This document shows positions 47,301 through 62,300 of a DNA stretch of 64,000 nucleotides, piece after piece; within the stretch, counting starts at the first letter, position 1, and every line of letters starts with the position of its first letter. The translations under genes were made by a program, and so were the position numbers. The DNA is from Notospermus geniculatus (Eukaryota > Nemertea > Pilidiophora > Heteronemertea > Lineidae): positions 134,030 through 198,029 of the forward strand of contig NMRB01000672.1 in assembly GCA_002633025.1 (NCBI GenBank), written 5' to 3'. The notes beneath the pieces are model-generated. The model searched no databases. It was not told the origin of the DNA and worked only from the letters and a program-made list of their open reading frames with translations.

Positions 47301-50300
47301 TCCTCAATGACGCTTCACAAGCCATTAAATGTGTCCCCGCCAGGGACTGCAACTTGGAAACTGGAGATAAGACACTGTTCTGATTTATTGCTGTGATGTC
47401 AGACCAGTAACTGGAAACTCAACCTGTGTCAAGCTTAATCCGGTGTAAAAGAGACAGCGGTGAAGTTACATGACCCTAAGCATGGGGGATTAACATCAAG
47501 GTTGCTACCGATAGCTAAACTATGACTGGCCTTAGGTCAGGTATGGATTCAGAAGGACTGGGAGAAAATCTGTCTCATGAATTCAGAAACTAAATATCTG
47601 TAAAGCTGGTAGCAGGTAGCACGCAATCTCAGCGAGGTCATCTGTGCAAGCCATGTTTGTGAGCTAAAACCTATGTGTGCTACCTCAGCATGGCTCATGA
47701 AATCACGCAGATCTGATTTTGCTGCCTGCGTTTGGCGCACACTTCAGTGAAACTATATCACCAAGATGACCTCACAAACATGTACAGTACCTCTCCACAA
47801 TTAACTGACCTTCCACGCCGCGTACCATCTGCATATCACATGCAACGTCATGCACATACCATCCTCGTATCTTCCGTGGATGTCATGCGACGCCTTGGAA
47901 GGCACACGTTATTTGTGCGTGGAAGGTCACGTGGAAAGATCCGCCACATGCCCGTACCATATGCAATGAAGTGGAGCGTACCTTCCACGTGAGGTAGGTG
48001 AAGGTACGCTGATAAAGGTAGGTCAATTGTGCTCCATACTGTATGCGCGCTACCAGCTTATAAAGGTCAAATAGTGTGATTGTAAGGTTAAAATATGAGA
48101 GACATTGGATGCAGCCAAATCCTCAAAAGCACCATTATGAAATTGAGAGCCCTCATCTACTCTTATTCGTCTCTCCGCTCCCCGACTTTTTTCGCAAATC
48201 CCTACTTTTGAGAAGGGAAGGATAATGTGCCATCCCTGAAATGCACTTTTTTTCAAGAGTATAGCATCCAACGTGTTTCAAAGAAACTCGGGCTCAATTT
48301 AGAGGGTATGTTGACTGAGGAAGATGTTTGAAGAGTAAGATTGAATCAAGAACATCGGAGAAGCCACAAAAAGCTGCCTCATTCAAACACGGTTGATTTT
48401 GAAAACCAGACAGATGTGTGCAAAAAAGTGCGCTAGTATCTAAGTAATGTCCATTGGTCAAATCCAGCATGGTCGTGAAGGACCTTACCGAACATTTTCA
48501 TTGACGGAGCCAATGATGAAAAGTATCTCTAAACTTTGATTAGCGTACTTGTTACCATGATGTTATGAAAGAATATTGTATTGATTTTTTTTCAAGGAAT
48601 GGAACTTAGACTAGAAAGAGTTATCAAGATAACACTCAGAAGATCTTCCTGGCAATTTTCCACCGATGCCTCGCCCGGGGGAATACGGTAGAAAGCGAGT
48701 AGGGTTAAATTAAGGTCAGGAGACTTATTGCGCACGAGCTGGTTGGAAGCTGTGATGGGTAAAATTACAAGCTCGGCAGCAGTTGTGATAGGTTATTGTC
48801 TCGCCACCCTGGGCCGTCGTATCCGCTGCGCACAGAACACTATCGGTCATGTGTCATATCAGTGACAATCCCTTCATCCGTAGCTGAGTCTGGGTAAACA
48901 CAACCATCTTTTATCAGATATAAGAGCATGACCATTTATCTCATAGGCAGCTCGTATTATGATGTTTTAACCCCTCAGGCTCACTGGCTACGGCAGGTTG
49001 ATTGGCAAACTCTCACTTCTATATGAGCAAAGATGGCAGACTCTCAAACTACCACACGCTTTCGCATTCAGTGTTTCCTAGATCTTTTCTTGAAACACGC
49101 TCAGAAAACAAAGCTCCGAGTCTTTCAACTAATATGTCTCTGTATATATATCAAGAGAAAATCCCCCCCCCCCCCCAGTTTTTCTGAATCTGGGGTCACT
49201 GCCTCCTGACATGCTTCTTCCTGCCAATACGCCCCCAGGCTTGGCATCCTATTCACCAGACCGGAATACGGCAAAACCCTAACATAATCTTTCTTTCTCA
49301 GATTCTCTTGCGGCTCATCACGAAAATGACACCAAGAATGTGAGACAATGCCTACTTCCTACACACCAAACTGGAGAACAAAAAAGACCCTGGTTATATC
49401 CTGACAACATGCTGAGTTACCAAAGTAAGCAACAATAAGAACTGGTAGAGCTGAGGGCGACCTGAGGAATTGATATGGTTTTCCCTCCATTGCATTACCA
49501 TTATGGAAACAATCGGCAAGAATTCTTGACCTTATATTCTGGCAAAACACGACAATTAACACGTTGACTGCTGCCACGATTATATTCGTAGTTGCTGATC
49601 TCCTCCCCATTGCCAGCTACGAGTATACTTGTAGTAGGGCTAAAGCATTTTCTGTTAATGTTGATAAGCTTGGCAATGACGAAGAGCCTTCCAATGATCA
49701 TACTGGCAGTGGGGATTGACTAGATGTATGGGAACAGGCTAGAGGGCGTACAGCTATGGCTCGTAGTTGGCAATATGAAATAACTTGAAATAGCCCTCGG
49801 GGTCATGGCAATGGCGGATGAAAATGATATTTTGGCCATGGCAGCGAACGTGTTAACCTGTGCCTTTTGCACACAGAATGGGAGACACCTTGTCCATAAG
49901 CAGATTCAGTTCAACCCCACCCTATCTGCCATTACAGCCATCCAGGCTATAAGAGGTAAAAATTGCTAAAACCCATCTCGAAGAACCTGCTGCCTCTCCC
50001 AGGCAATCAAGAAATGCAGAATGCTAATGATGGGTCACCCAGGACGTAATCATAACGCACTGAAATGGCTTCTTGTAGCATATGTTTTCATGACAACATG
50101 ATAACAGATAATGTAATGGTTTTCAGATAACAAAAGAAGCCGGGGTTTGCCCGAAGCCTAATATCACGATGTCCATTATGATTTTTTGTAATTAATTGAA
50201 GTTATCTTTTTACGAGATTGCTCAGGAAAAAGCGAGCGAAAGGCGTGGTTTAGGGGACAGTACCCAAATGTAATGGACTAGAATAGAATACCTCAATTAG

Positions 50301-53300
50301 GGTCACCGTTGGGACTGACAAATGCTGATGTTTTTAAAGCAATGGCACAATTTACAGCCCAAAAATTTAAACGATACAAAAAATTTATAATGATTTTCCT
50401 TTCAGATCTTGGCGATGGCACACCGTTCAGCTTCTTCCTGTGTTTAATCCTATTTCGATTGTCAGGTGTCATCAGCGTACGACGTGAAGTGTCGGCGTTC
50501 ATCTCCTTGAGTCGTGGCGGGAGGGCGAATATGGAGGACAGCGTAATTGAAGAGCTCTCCCTCCCAACAGATCAATCAGAGGTACTGAAGTTCTTTGGGA
50601 GACATCACGTCAGACTGCGATGATGACCGTGTTGGTGATTGGTGGCGTATATGAAGTTTTTTCCAGACTGCCTTGTGCGATGCTCCAACCCATCCTGTAC
50701 AGGCAGTTAGGGTGGTAAGACAGGCTAACACTCCGCCCTCTCTACTCAGATCAAACTAATCCCCTAAGAGCTTAAAGGGTTAAATGTATCAACTTGAAGC
50801 CGATCGACATTCATAATAGTTGATACAGTTAATACCTGCATTAGCGCTGAAGACGAGATGAAGGGAATTTGAAAACGGTTGAAACTTTGAAAATCATCTA
50901 CGGTATATCTCATCTAAGCTTTTGTTACAAATCCACCAGGAACAAAATGATACAGCACTGAATAATCCATCACAAGGCCTTGATCTGATGAAGGGAGGCT
51001 GGCACTCAATGCATGCAACATCTGACACCATCATGTTAGAGTTGGCTATTGACATTCTATCCTCTTTGATCTTCACGAGCAGCTTATTTCCATCGAGCTA
51101 AAAGCAAAGTTCTACAGTTTATGCATGCCTGACAGATGCATATCTCGCTATCTTGAATAACAAAATACTCCTAATCATCAATTGATCAAAGATAATATAT
51201 CATTTCTTTTTCATTTATTTCTGTTTCTAAGGTCACCTGACCATGGGCTACATATGTACCAAGTTTGGAGTCACGAAACATGCTCTGTAACAGGGGGTGG
51301 GCAGCATGTGATCGCAAAATATCACGAAGTTACCAAAATGAAATCAACAGGCGATCAGATTGAAAGGCAGTGTAACATAAGCCAAGTGTACTAATGACAG
51401 TCACCTTCAATGATTTCTGAGGTCATCTGACCATGGGGTACATGAGTACCAAGTTTGGTGTTCTGAACATGCAATGCAATGGATGGTGGTGGGCAACAGG
51501 TGATCGCAAAAGATCGCAGAGTTGACAAAATGTAAACAACGATTAGGGGCCGTGTTCTAGAACCTTCCTTAAGTCTAAGGGTTTCCGTTAGCAATTGTTT
51601 GCAGGGCACAATACAAAGCTTAAAGTGGACCTTAGAATTCAGGAGGCTTCTAGAATACGGGTCTAGGAGCTGATGTAAGATAAATCAAAGACAGACAGCC
51701 ATCTTCAAGAATTAACATTTAATTGTCTGGCTGAATGGAAAACATCTATGAGGGTGACCGACAGACACTTCCTTTAAATGTGCGTGATTTCTTGTTAATG
51801 CGTCAAAGATAAGGTGATCCAATAACGGCAGAGAGTCGGAGGTCTGTATGAAAGAGCAAATATCATGCGAGATATTCGTGCTCGATAGAGGAGAATAACG
51901 GGGAGTCTTCAGTTGACTGAAGGATAGATGGACAAGCATCAAGGTCATCGGTATTGACAAGGAACTAACTCAGCAGGCTAAAGATTAGAGCTAATCAGGA
52001 AGAGTGAGTATCCTTATTTGTGTGAAAGTTCCCGAACATTTAGGGCTGTATGCACCAACGAAAATTATCTTGAACTCAGGTTGAGCCACAACTTTTCCAT
52101 TGTCACATCATGCCCTGGCAAACCCGAACAATTGAAAAGCTGTGGCTCAACCTGAGATCTTCGTTGGGACAAGAAACAAGGATTTACCTCACCAGGCCTA
52201 ATAACTCAATAACTATATTGCAATATGTAACTACACCAATGGTCATCGGATGTTCAAGGATAATCCAAAGCCTTTGATCATTGGATATTGCAATAAACAG
52301 CCACGCTAAACCACACCCAGTCATTGTTCCATTGACTGCGGCCTCCACTAATATCCTCATTTTCAATAAATTGGTACCTAATATCCCCAACAGCTGGTCT
52401 CTAATAGAGAGACACACAATTTCATCGATCAAATTAGTTTTGTCCATTTTGACCAAAGGCGTTGTCGAGAATTACGAAGGTCTTTGCGTGTCGGTAGGTT
52501 TCTGTCAGGTACAGGAAGTGCAAAGCAGAGCAGTGTTTCGCACTTTTCCTTTTTTGTCATCATGAATCCATTTGGAATGAAATGGCCAGGCCAATTGTGC
52601 TCACCTGGCATTAAAGTGCCAATGTATGCATGAGGTATGCCTCAGTATCCCTCCCCTGACGGCAGAATCGGGAACCAACGTGATAAGACTGGTGTCATCA
52701 TTCCTTAAAGCGCCATCTCGTGGCGGCCAACGTAACCACCTGCTGGCAATATTTCGTAACAGATTGCACCAAAATAAACCAAGCTTTTTAAGAAATACGC
52801 CTCCCCTACAAATCGAAGACGACAGATGGACACTGTGTCAGAAAACAACTGAGCACACAAAAACACATCGGGCATCACCTCATGTTTATTGATCACACTC
52901 GCCGGGAGACAAAAACCTGTGAAGAGCCATTTAAACGCTTTTCTGCATCCCTCAGATGACGTTTTTAAGCAAAAACACTGTTCTGACGAAACTCAGCACC
53001 TGTTTCAATTACATCCCTACCAGTTGAACATCATCAACGAGATTCGAAGAAATTGCCCAGGGCACGAGTGGGATACTCGAACGACCTCAAACATGAAGTT
53101 TAACAAGTCCTCTGCTAAATATTAGTCCAGGTAATTGACAAGCCACTGTCGGTTTCAGCGTGATTAGACGAACAGGAAGAACGGGAATCTGATCGCTATC
53201 AAGCGGGTGGGGCAATACTCTCCTGTGAAATGGAGGGGAAGAAAGGACATGGAAGGCTTTCGCCGGATATTACTTTAACCCCCAATTCTTGGCTCGTGAA

Positions 53301-56300
53301 GTCATCTGGCCAATTTGTGACCAATTTCTCTATATTGTGTTGCTATAGTTTAACCATTATTAAAGTTATTCTTTTCTTAACCACCCTGTGTATACTGTGC
53401 TGGCCTCTACTGGTAAAAGAGAGTACCGGTACTTCAACTTTAGATCAGGGGGAATGTGATTAACAAGTAGAAGTACAAGCTATTACTTCAATCAATTACA
53501 CCCCCACATCCCCAATGGAAATACTGCCCTTCACCAGGGCAACATCGGTGTCATGATCCCTTCTGAAACTCTGCCCCACCCATTCAACAAAGGCCTAATA
53601 TCCAGACACTGTAGGCCTATAACATGACACTTGACAAAAACATCAGATATACCTCAGAATCCGAGAGGAGGAGCTTTGAGAGGTGATCTCTTCTCTGGAG
53701 ATTGCACTGTGTGAATTTTTAAAGTATGTTTGAAGAAGGCAGTGGTGATACATGTGGAAAAGGAGTGTTGTCCCTAGTGATAGCTTGTTGTGAAAAATTT
53801 ACGCCGACTTACCGAGGATAAACACATCAACAGAATCTATATTTTTCTAATCAGTCAATGTCCTTGAGAACTTGTCTTCGTGTTCTTGACAAACACAAAG
53901 TTGTAATCAATCAATAGAATGATACAAAAGTTTAAAACCCAGAGGGTACTCGTTATCTTTGACACGCAAAATGCGACGATATAAACTAACCTCGCGTCTT
54001 CACACCGTGCTCGGTTCTCCTTCACGAAACGCTCAGCATTCTTCGCATCGACTTGTTTACATTGTAACGACTGTGACAAGGCACGCAATTCTTTGAAGAC
54101 AGCCTGGAATTGGAAGAAACAGATCAAGAAATGCTAAGGTTTATTCAACATACATGGAACCTTTCTATTGAGGACACCTTTGGGACTGGCCACTGCTGTC
54201 CTTGCTTAAAAGGTTTCCTCACTACTTTATCAGTGTGAGAGAATCACCCCGCAAAGTGATTAACCAACTGTGAATTTTCTCTTGGCAAAACAAGCTCAAG
54301 CGTGTTACGCCGCAGTTAAAGTTTCCTCCGGTTATCCATGTATGGTTTCAGGTCTATAAAATCAATTAGTGCCTTTTGTTGATGAATCATGGGTAGATGT
54401 CGTAGGAGGATCACGTGGGGATAGAACAAAGTGACGGCAAGGGAGGAACAAGTTTGTTGATTTACAGGTTCGTTAGGTCGAGACACTAATTAATAAAGGC
54501 ACATGAGAAGAGTGTTTTCACCAAATCTCAAATCATAGCGTGCAAACCTCTAGTTGTAGCTTGCAATTCCAATTCATAGCTTGCAAATCTCAGGTCTTTT
54601 CCAAATCTCTAGCCATACAGTAGCTTGTGGCATGTCAAATCTGAAGGTTTTTTTTCCATCATAATCCTAAGCACGAAAGTCATGTAGGGAAGCTAGAATG
54701 GTTATTGCAAGTGAAACCGACACTAACTTTCAGGAAAAATTACCTTTAATGTTCTTATACACAAAGTGAAGTGATTTGAGTCCATCTCACTCTGGTTGAC
54801 CAATAAGACCCATTCACTGTTTAACAGAACCATTGGGGAATTTGAAAGCAGATTTCGGCCAACTCAGCACGAAGTTGGCGATTTCAGCGCAAGACATAGA
54901 TAGAATGCGATACATTTGCCATGAACAACACCTTTAAATAAAGCCGGATAAAGGGTTTCGATAATCAATCCAGCTGAGCCGTGTCAGAGCTGTCCATTGA
55001 GGAGAGCAGACGAGGTTATTTGTGGTCAACTACGAGAACACGGACACTGATAAGGTGAAGGAGATCTCCTGGGTCAGGGAGGAAGAAAGATCAGTGAACA
55101 AAGAAGTTATCAGAGCTGGATTTTTCACGCAGACAAGTTAGATATTTTCAATGATATACCCCAACCACGACACCACACCGGCGCACTAGATAGGGAAGAT
55201 AGGGAAGGTCTTTCAGCCCGGATTTAAATCACAGAGCAATGTGAGAGAAAGAAGCATAATTCTGCGAACTGCTTTTACTTGATTGATGAATATCCAAGAA
55301 TTCTAAAGCAAGCTTCTTTCAATTGGATAATTCTGACTGATAGCCTGAAGGAAGCGGCGAGTTAGGTCAGTGACCAGCAGACCTGCAGCTTGTTAGTATT
55401 CTACGATTGTGATGAACCAAATCACATTGTCATATTGAGTTAGGTATGATACCTATGAATATAAACTGGGGAGGAAAAGATACATTTCACAGCAGTCTGT
55501 ATGGAGGTAGTTTCCAAGCAACCAGAGCATTCGAGATGAAATGCACATGTGACAACCGCTGTGGAAATTTCCAATATCTTCCAAGCATTTTCTGAGCAGA
55601 AAACTAACTAAAATTAGACAATTCACTACAAGATTTGAAAGATCTTTGGCAGACACAGAATCTGCTCTGAAGCTCTTTCCACACGGTCAAATTTTCGATC
55701 AAATGACCTGAATTGTGCCACATGTCACATGGGTTTCAAACAAACACCAACTGTAAGCCCATATTCAGAGACTTTGATCAAAAATTTGACCGTGCAGATG
55801 AAACAGACCTTAGACACCAGAGAACACAACTAATAACATGTCAATTGCACGAGATGGTCCCCGTGCACCACAAAATCTTGTTCAATAATCGCTACCCCCA
55901 GTGGAGAAAATGCTAAGTCCCCAGGAGGCCACCTTAGTGACACACGCTAATTGACTTCCTAAAGGGAAACAAATGCGGAGCTTACAAACTGCGATTAGAT
56001 TTTCTCAGCCATGACCGTCGCTTTCAATGCACAGTTTACGACAATGTCACTTTCAATACACATTTCGCAACAACAGCAAAATCTACTGACGAGTATTTAA
56101 TCAGATAGTGACACCAGACTCTTGTACTATGATTGTTCTATTGTTGTCTGCTTGCTGAGTTTCTTGTTTACATTAAATGGATAACAAGAAACTCAGCAAG
56201 CAGACGACAACTTCAACTCAGAATTTCTCAAAAATGTCCAACTTCAGCAAGAAGGAATTGAAAGAGCATTCTTCGCAACAATGAAATGTACAATCCCAGA

Positions 56301-59300
56301 TTCAAAGCATTCCATTTGTTTCTAGTAGTTACAAAAGACACGCAGAACTATACCTAGTGTAATGGCAATGCATGAATCAATGAACATGTCTCATTCGCAA
56401 ACCCTGAAGCATACTGATTCATCTCCAGAGGAAGAAATTGGAATATTTTTTTCATTCTTCCCACTTTGTTAGACACTTTGGAGACACAGCCTCTTTCATC
56501 AAAGACACCTTTCATGTACACCCATTACTTTCTGCCCTAAAGCTGTCGTGACAAACTCTTCCAATGAACAGGAATTGGAATTGAGGATGTCCATCTTTCA
56601 CGTTACTTGAGAGGTAACGTATTTGGCTTCAGTGTACCATCATTTGTCTGCCTGGAGGCAGAGCTTAGGTTCTCACCTTCTTCTCCTGTTTTGCTTCTTC
56701 TACGGCGTCGCCTAGCACCTCCAATTCAATAATCTTCTCTTTTAGTTCTTGCTCCTGTAACGGGAAGAAAAATTATTGTTCATAGTCTATACGTAGAATA
56801 TTAAGAAGAAACGTTTGATGATTGTAATTCATATTCTAGAAGACAGAGAAGGAATTTTTGGTGATCACCATCCATATTCCCAAATAACGAGAAGAAACTT
56901 CTGGTGATCACCATTCATAATCTAGAATACAGAGGAGAAACATTTGGTGATTGCCTTTCATACTCTAGAATACAGAGAAGAAACTTTTGACAATTGCCAT
57001 TTCTAGAATGCAGAGAAGAAACTTTTGGCGATCGCCATTCATATTCTAGAATACAGAGAAGAAACTTTTGGCAATCACCATTCATATTCTAGAATACAGA
57101 GAAAAAACTTTTGGTGATCGCCATTCATATTCTAGAATACAGAGAAGGAACTTTTCCTGATTGAGCACACTTCCTTTCAGTTATACCACAAAAACAATCA
57201 CAGACAAATGTCAACTTGATGAAAAGTTCATTAAATCGTTATCATACTGCCTTGGTAATTAAATAAACAGCAGTTTTGAAAATATCAAATTGATAAAATC
57301 GATAAGCTGATTTTAATTTGTGTGACAAGGAGAACAGTCATGATATTACTTCATATTACTTGCAATACACGTCTGATATGGAATTTCTGATTAAAATCAA
57401 TGGGCACGTGGGATTGGTAGAGTCTAGATATATATCTCACCCTGCATGACTATGAATATTGATTGTGCAGGGGATTCCTCATGGACACATACTAATGTCC
57501 CCCTTGCAAACACCTCAGTTAGTGGGAAAACTACCTTCAATTTCTGCAATGGAGATCTCAAAGCCAAAGGATGCCTACTAGTCCAGTAAAAATATGAAAA
57601 AAATCCCTTGACCCCAAACAAATTGCAATAGTTTGTTTTATGACTGGAACTTGTTCTATGGGTGTCAAGGAACATCCCACCCAAAATCCCCCAAAATCTG
57701 ACGACGGGAAATTACGTAATCGGCATAAATCGAATATGGCCGCCAAAGTACTTTTTGAGGTGGTGTATCTCCTTAACAGTTGCTTTTAGGGCCAATAAAT
57801 GTATTACAAATGTATATAAATGTGGTACCAAAGAATGGATTAAGCTCATCAAAAGCACTGGGGGACGTAGATATGACGTAGTTATGACGTCATAGTGATA
57901 TTTCGACATGAATATGACATCACTGCCACAAAGAACACCCAAATCACTAGGTCAACTCACCAGAATCCCAATTAAAGCAGCCTATGCATATCCTTTATGT
58001 GTTATTCATCAATGCAAAAAGTGAACTCCGTTTAAGTCATGTTTCAACACTGATCATCATTACAAAATTCACGAAAATATCCCTCTGCTATATGCAGTGA
58101 GTCCAAATCTTCTGTGTCAATTGAATGTTCCTGTATGTGCCTTCTTGGCATTCCCCACAAGCACTGGTACATTCAAGTGGTTGTTGTCGCCGAGTCCCTT
58201 TGCACTGACATCAGTCATCTTGATGATGAGTGATTCTGGTGCTGGTAACGAATCCATTGTTTTAGGATAAAATGAACCGTTCTTTAAGGTCCAGCCCCAT
58301 TCCTCTGGTCGGACGTCATTTACTTTTCCCACCCAGGTTTGAACTTGGTGGTAAACAAGGAATGAACGTCATTTGACAAGAGTCAGATGCTGGTGGAGGC
58401 TGCGAGCATCAATGTTAGTTATTTACCAACCACTTTGTTTATGAATCGCTTTTCCGCAACATATCCAATGTATGGAGTACCCCCCTCCCGCTGCATAAGG
58501 GGAGACAAGTAGCTTTTCCCTGCATTCACAAAACTTTCCAAGCACCTGCTTCCGAAGAGAACACCTTTGCAAGTTTCATAAACTCCTTTCCATCGCTGTT
58601 TAACAGTTGAGAAGATGTGTCACATCCAGACATTGCATTGGATGAATGGAAGGACCTGGCAAATATGTGGACCGAGCTTGTCTTTAAGGAGGCAAAATGT
58701 TTAACAGAGGGAACCTTGAGCTTGCTTTCTCAGATCTAAAATGAAAGCCCTTTGCATCTGGTTTCAAATGGTGGCACATGAGAATGAGAATGAGAAGGTC
58801 GGTGTCTTCTCCAATGACATGGGTCACTCCTTTAATTGAATATTCTCCTCCCATCAAGTTGTGAATGCAGGGGAAAGCTACTTGTCTCCCTCTGTGGTGG
58901 TGGGAAGGGGGATGCATTGGATATGTTTTAGAAAAAAAAGCAGTTCACAAACAAAGTGGCCAGTAGGATACCTAGTGCTGTGTTGATAACCTCCCCCAGC
59001 GTCCGACTCTGCCAAATACCATTCACTCCGAGTTTACTACCATGTTTAAACCTGGGTGGGAGAAGGAAATGACCATCGAGCAGAGGAATTCTGCTGGACC
59101 TTAAAGAACGGTACGCTTAAATCCTAAAACAAATGGCCCGTTACCAGCACCAGAATCACTCGTGAAGGTGATTCTGTGACAAAAATCGATGTAGCTGCAG
59201 AAAACATGAACTTGAATGTACCAGTGCTTGTGGGGAATGCCGAGAAGGCACAAGCAGGAATATTCAATTGACATCAACCAAGAGGAAGTTACACGTAAGT

Positions 59301-62300
59301 AGGGAAGTTTGGCAACCTTATGGTTTACGTCTACGTTTACGATTTAACGACGTCATGACGTCATCACAGAGGAGGTTTCTCGTGTATTTTAAAATGTTGT
59401 CGATGTATCCCATTTTTGGCCGGCCCTCAAAGAGATAGGTTCATCATTCATGTCGAAATATCACTATGACTTTATAACTACGTCATATCTACGTCCTTCA
59501 CTGCTTTTGATGGGCTAAATCCATTCTTTGGTACCACATTTATATACATTTGTAATACATTTATAGGCCCTAAAAGCAACTGTTAAGGAGATACACCATC
59601 TCAAAAAGTATTTTGGCGGCCATTTTGGATTTATGCCGATTACGTAATTTCCCGTCGTCAGATTTTGGGGGATTTTGGGTGGGATGTTCCTTGACACCCA
59701 TAGAACAAGTTCCAATCATAAAACAAACTATTGCAATTTGTTTGGGGTCAAACTTATATTTACTGGACTATACTGATAAGTCCTGCATGAGTTTGTGCTT
59801 AAGAGTTTGAGTTTTAAGTTTGTGCTTTTCCCTGCTTATGAAGTGCTCGGAGGTCAGTTATCATAATAAGGTTCTCATGTAGCACAAAGTCTGCAAGCTA
59901 CTGAGTGCTCCATCCAAGACCCCAGCTAGTGAAGATAAAGCAAATACAGCAAGGATATTTGCCTGTAATTTCATGCCAAAAACAGCTCCATGGACTGGAA
60001 ATGTTGGGACATTGTCCAGAGAAGAGGTTAGAAATTTCTTACCTCTTTTCTGGACCAATCGCCTGATGCAGGAGTACATGTATAGCGCAAAAAAAGAGGT
60101 AAAATGTAAGAGGAGGAGCTGATAATTTCAGAGTGTCCTCTTGACATGCTACAGAGAATTAAGTTAAGTCGGAAAGAGATGCGACAGGGATATAATCCAT
60201 GTAACTAATGGTGATGACATACGCAGCTTGTAGACACAAAAATAGAGAAAATCCAAGAGAAGGATTATGACAAGGGGATCTGGTTAACACCCTATGACGG
60301 TCAGCAACCTTTGATAAAATGGGCCTAAAGGGCATAATGACAGTTGCTCGTGAGGTAGGCCTACCATATATTAAAAGTGTCTTAGTTGGTGAACTCTTCA
60401 GGTAAAATTTTTGTGAGTTTCTCTAGTCATCAAGAGTTCACACTGTAAGAGTGTTTTCATAAGAGTCATCAAAATTTCACAATTTGTAAGTGTTTTTCAT
60501 GTAAGTTTCCAAAAGTCATCACCAATCCTAACACGGTAAGTGGAGGGTGAAACCATCTGATTTATAGACAAGAATATTATGACCCTACTCATGGTTCTAG
60601 AAAACCTAGCTAATATGATTGGAGCTCGATACCATAGACTAATATCCCAGAGATATGAAGTGGTGGGCATATCTCCTTAACCCTAATAACTTGCCAGGAA
60701 GGAGACAAGCAACAGGGACGGCGGGTTAGACCGATGGAGAGGTAGGGCATGATTGGGCATGATACTCACACCTGATGAGATGCATCAGCACGGTATTTAT
60801 GAAGAGAAGCCTCACAACTACATCTTCAATATGACCAGCAATAGAACAGTGTCACCTCAGGGGTCATTCATAAAAACTACGGGTAAGATTGTCAGAGCAG
60901 TGCAGTGGAAAAATTGCTGCCTGTCACCTCTGAACTTCCGGGTTCAAATCCCAGTCTGACCCATCCTTCATGTGATAGAGATCAGTGCAGGTTTTCCCCA
61001 GACATGTCAGTTTCTTCTTGCTGTAGATCAAATCACTAAATATCGTCTACAGAGCTTCACTCTCTCACCTCTCAAATCAATATTCTGATAACAACCTCAG
61101 ATTGCGAAAAACAGAGAGGGTTAATTCGAATTATGGTGAAATTGGAACGTTTCCACTTCACCAGTCCATCAGGAGAAAGAAGCATACAGAATAATCCCGC
61201 CACAATGCTGTATACGATTTCACTTAATGGAAGTAAGGGTTCACCCATAAATCATTGGCATAAATCACTGAAATCAGGTGTATACCTTCGTCATGCCCAG
61301 CAGCCACGAAGGAAATTGACTGATGGAAATTTTCACACCACAGCTGCCTCCACTGTTCATGGTGTTTTTAATATCGACTAGTGATAGGTTGGTTGCAAAT
61401 TAGAGTTCTAATAAATGCTGCTGCTGCGAATTCTTGCCCGAGGGTTTGCATGGTAATTCACTCAGTGCCTGCATCTCTGCTGCATCTTCTGCGCTGATTC
61501 CTATCAGAGGATGCGGAGAAATGACAAGGAGTCATTATCCCTAGATTAGTGACTCAAGAGATGTTCCATAGAACCTTCATTCCAATTTAAGGATTGTATT
61601 TTTGGCTCAAAAATTCATCGCGCCACAATTAAAATGCAATAAAAAAACCCAGGACTAATGTTAATTGCAATGTGCATTACAACATTTGGAGTCAGAAAAG
61701 AAAAATCTCCACCAAGACACTTTTTCTTGTATGTTCATTGCATCTTTTGAAATTAAAATCCCCCCAATTTGTATTTTAAGACACACCTGTGTACACAGAC
61801 GCTAATGGAAAAACATTATGCAAATATGAGAAAAGAAATGAAATGGAAAAGTGAGATACCATAATTGATCTCCAACACGCATTCAACAGCGCTATCTTTG
61901 TACATGTACATTTCAGTTGGAGCAGCAGCTTTTTCCATGGCCTGCCTTTTTTCTGCAGTGTCTTTTGTTGGGAAAATGCTACAGACAGTTTTATGTGATT
62001 TAGCTAGTTATCTCTGAATTGCACTTCCAACTTCAGTATCAATTGTACCTTTAACTTAGTATCAATTGCACTTCTGAGTTCAGCATCAATTGCACTTCTA
62101 ACTTGAGTATCAATTGTACTTCTAACTTCAGTATCAATTGTAACTCTAACTTGAGTATCAATTGCACTTCAAACTTCAGTATCAATTGCACTTCTGACTT
62201 CAGCATCAACTGCACTTCTAACTTGAGTATCAATTATACCTCTAACTTCAGTATCAAGTACACTTCTAACTTCAGAATCAACTGCATTTCTGCTAACTTC

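Larger units (their letters stand above)
44827..53990. other. 9.2-kb intron of the coiled-coil gene
   Basis: Largest intron visible. It contains the 46-bp minisatellite (46751-47125), a TIR element (49556-49856), the candidate exon 50293-50502, a pair of direct repeats (51229 and 51417) and a foldback element (52053-52168). Elsewhere no feature is supported. Confidence 0.55.
54104..56676. other. 2.6-kb intron of the coiled-coil gene
   Basis: Contains a GAGGACACC-type repeat (about 54150-54235) and two foldback elements (55682-55794, 56141-56210). The rest shows no supported feature. Confidence 0.5.

Noticed and set aside
52184-52456. 90-codon minus-strand ORF with hydrophobic stretches
   Set aside because: Partly overlaps unannotated intron DNA near a foldback element; no acceptor, no recognisable motif and an equally long frame on the other strand.
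57424-57684. Minus-strand frame resembling a cyclic-nucleotide-binding motif (SIFIVMQGEIYI)
   Set aside because: Part of the frame is the outer arm of the palindromic element, there is no supporting exon structure or second motif, and the resemblance is short.
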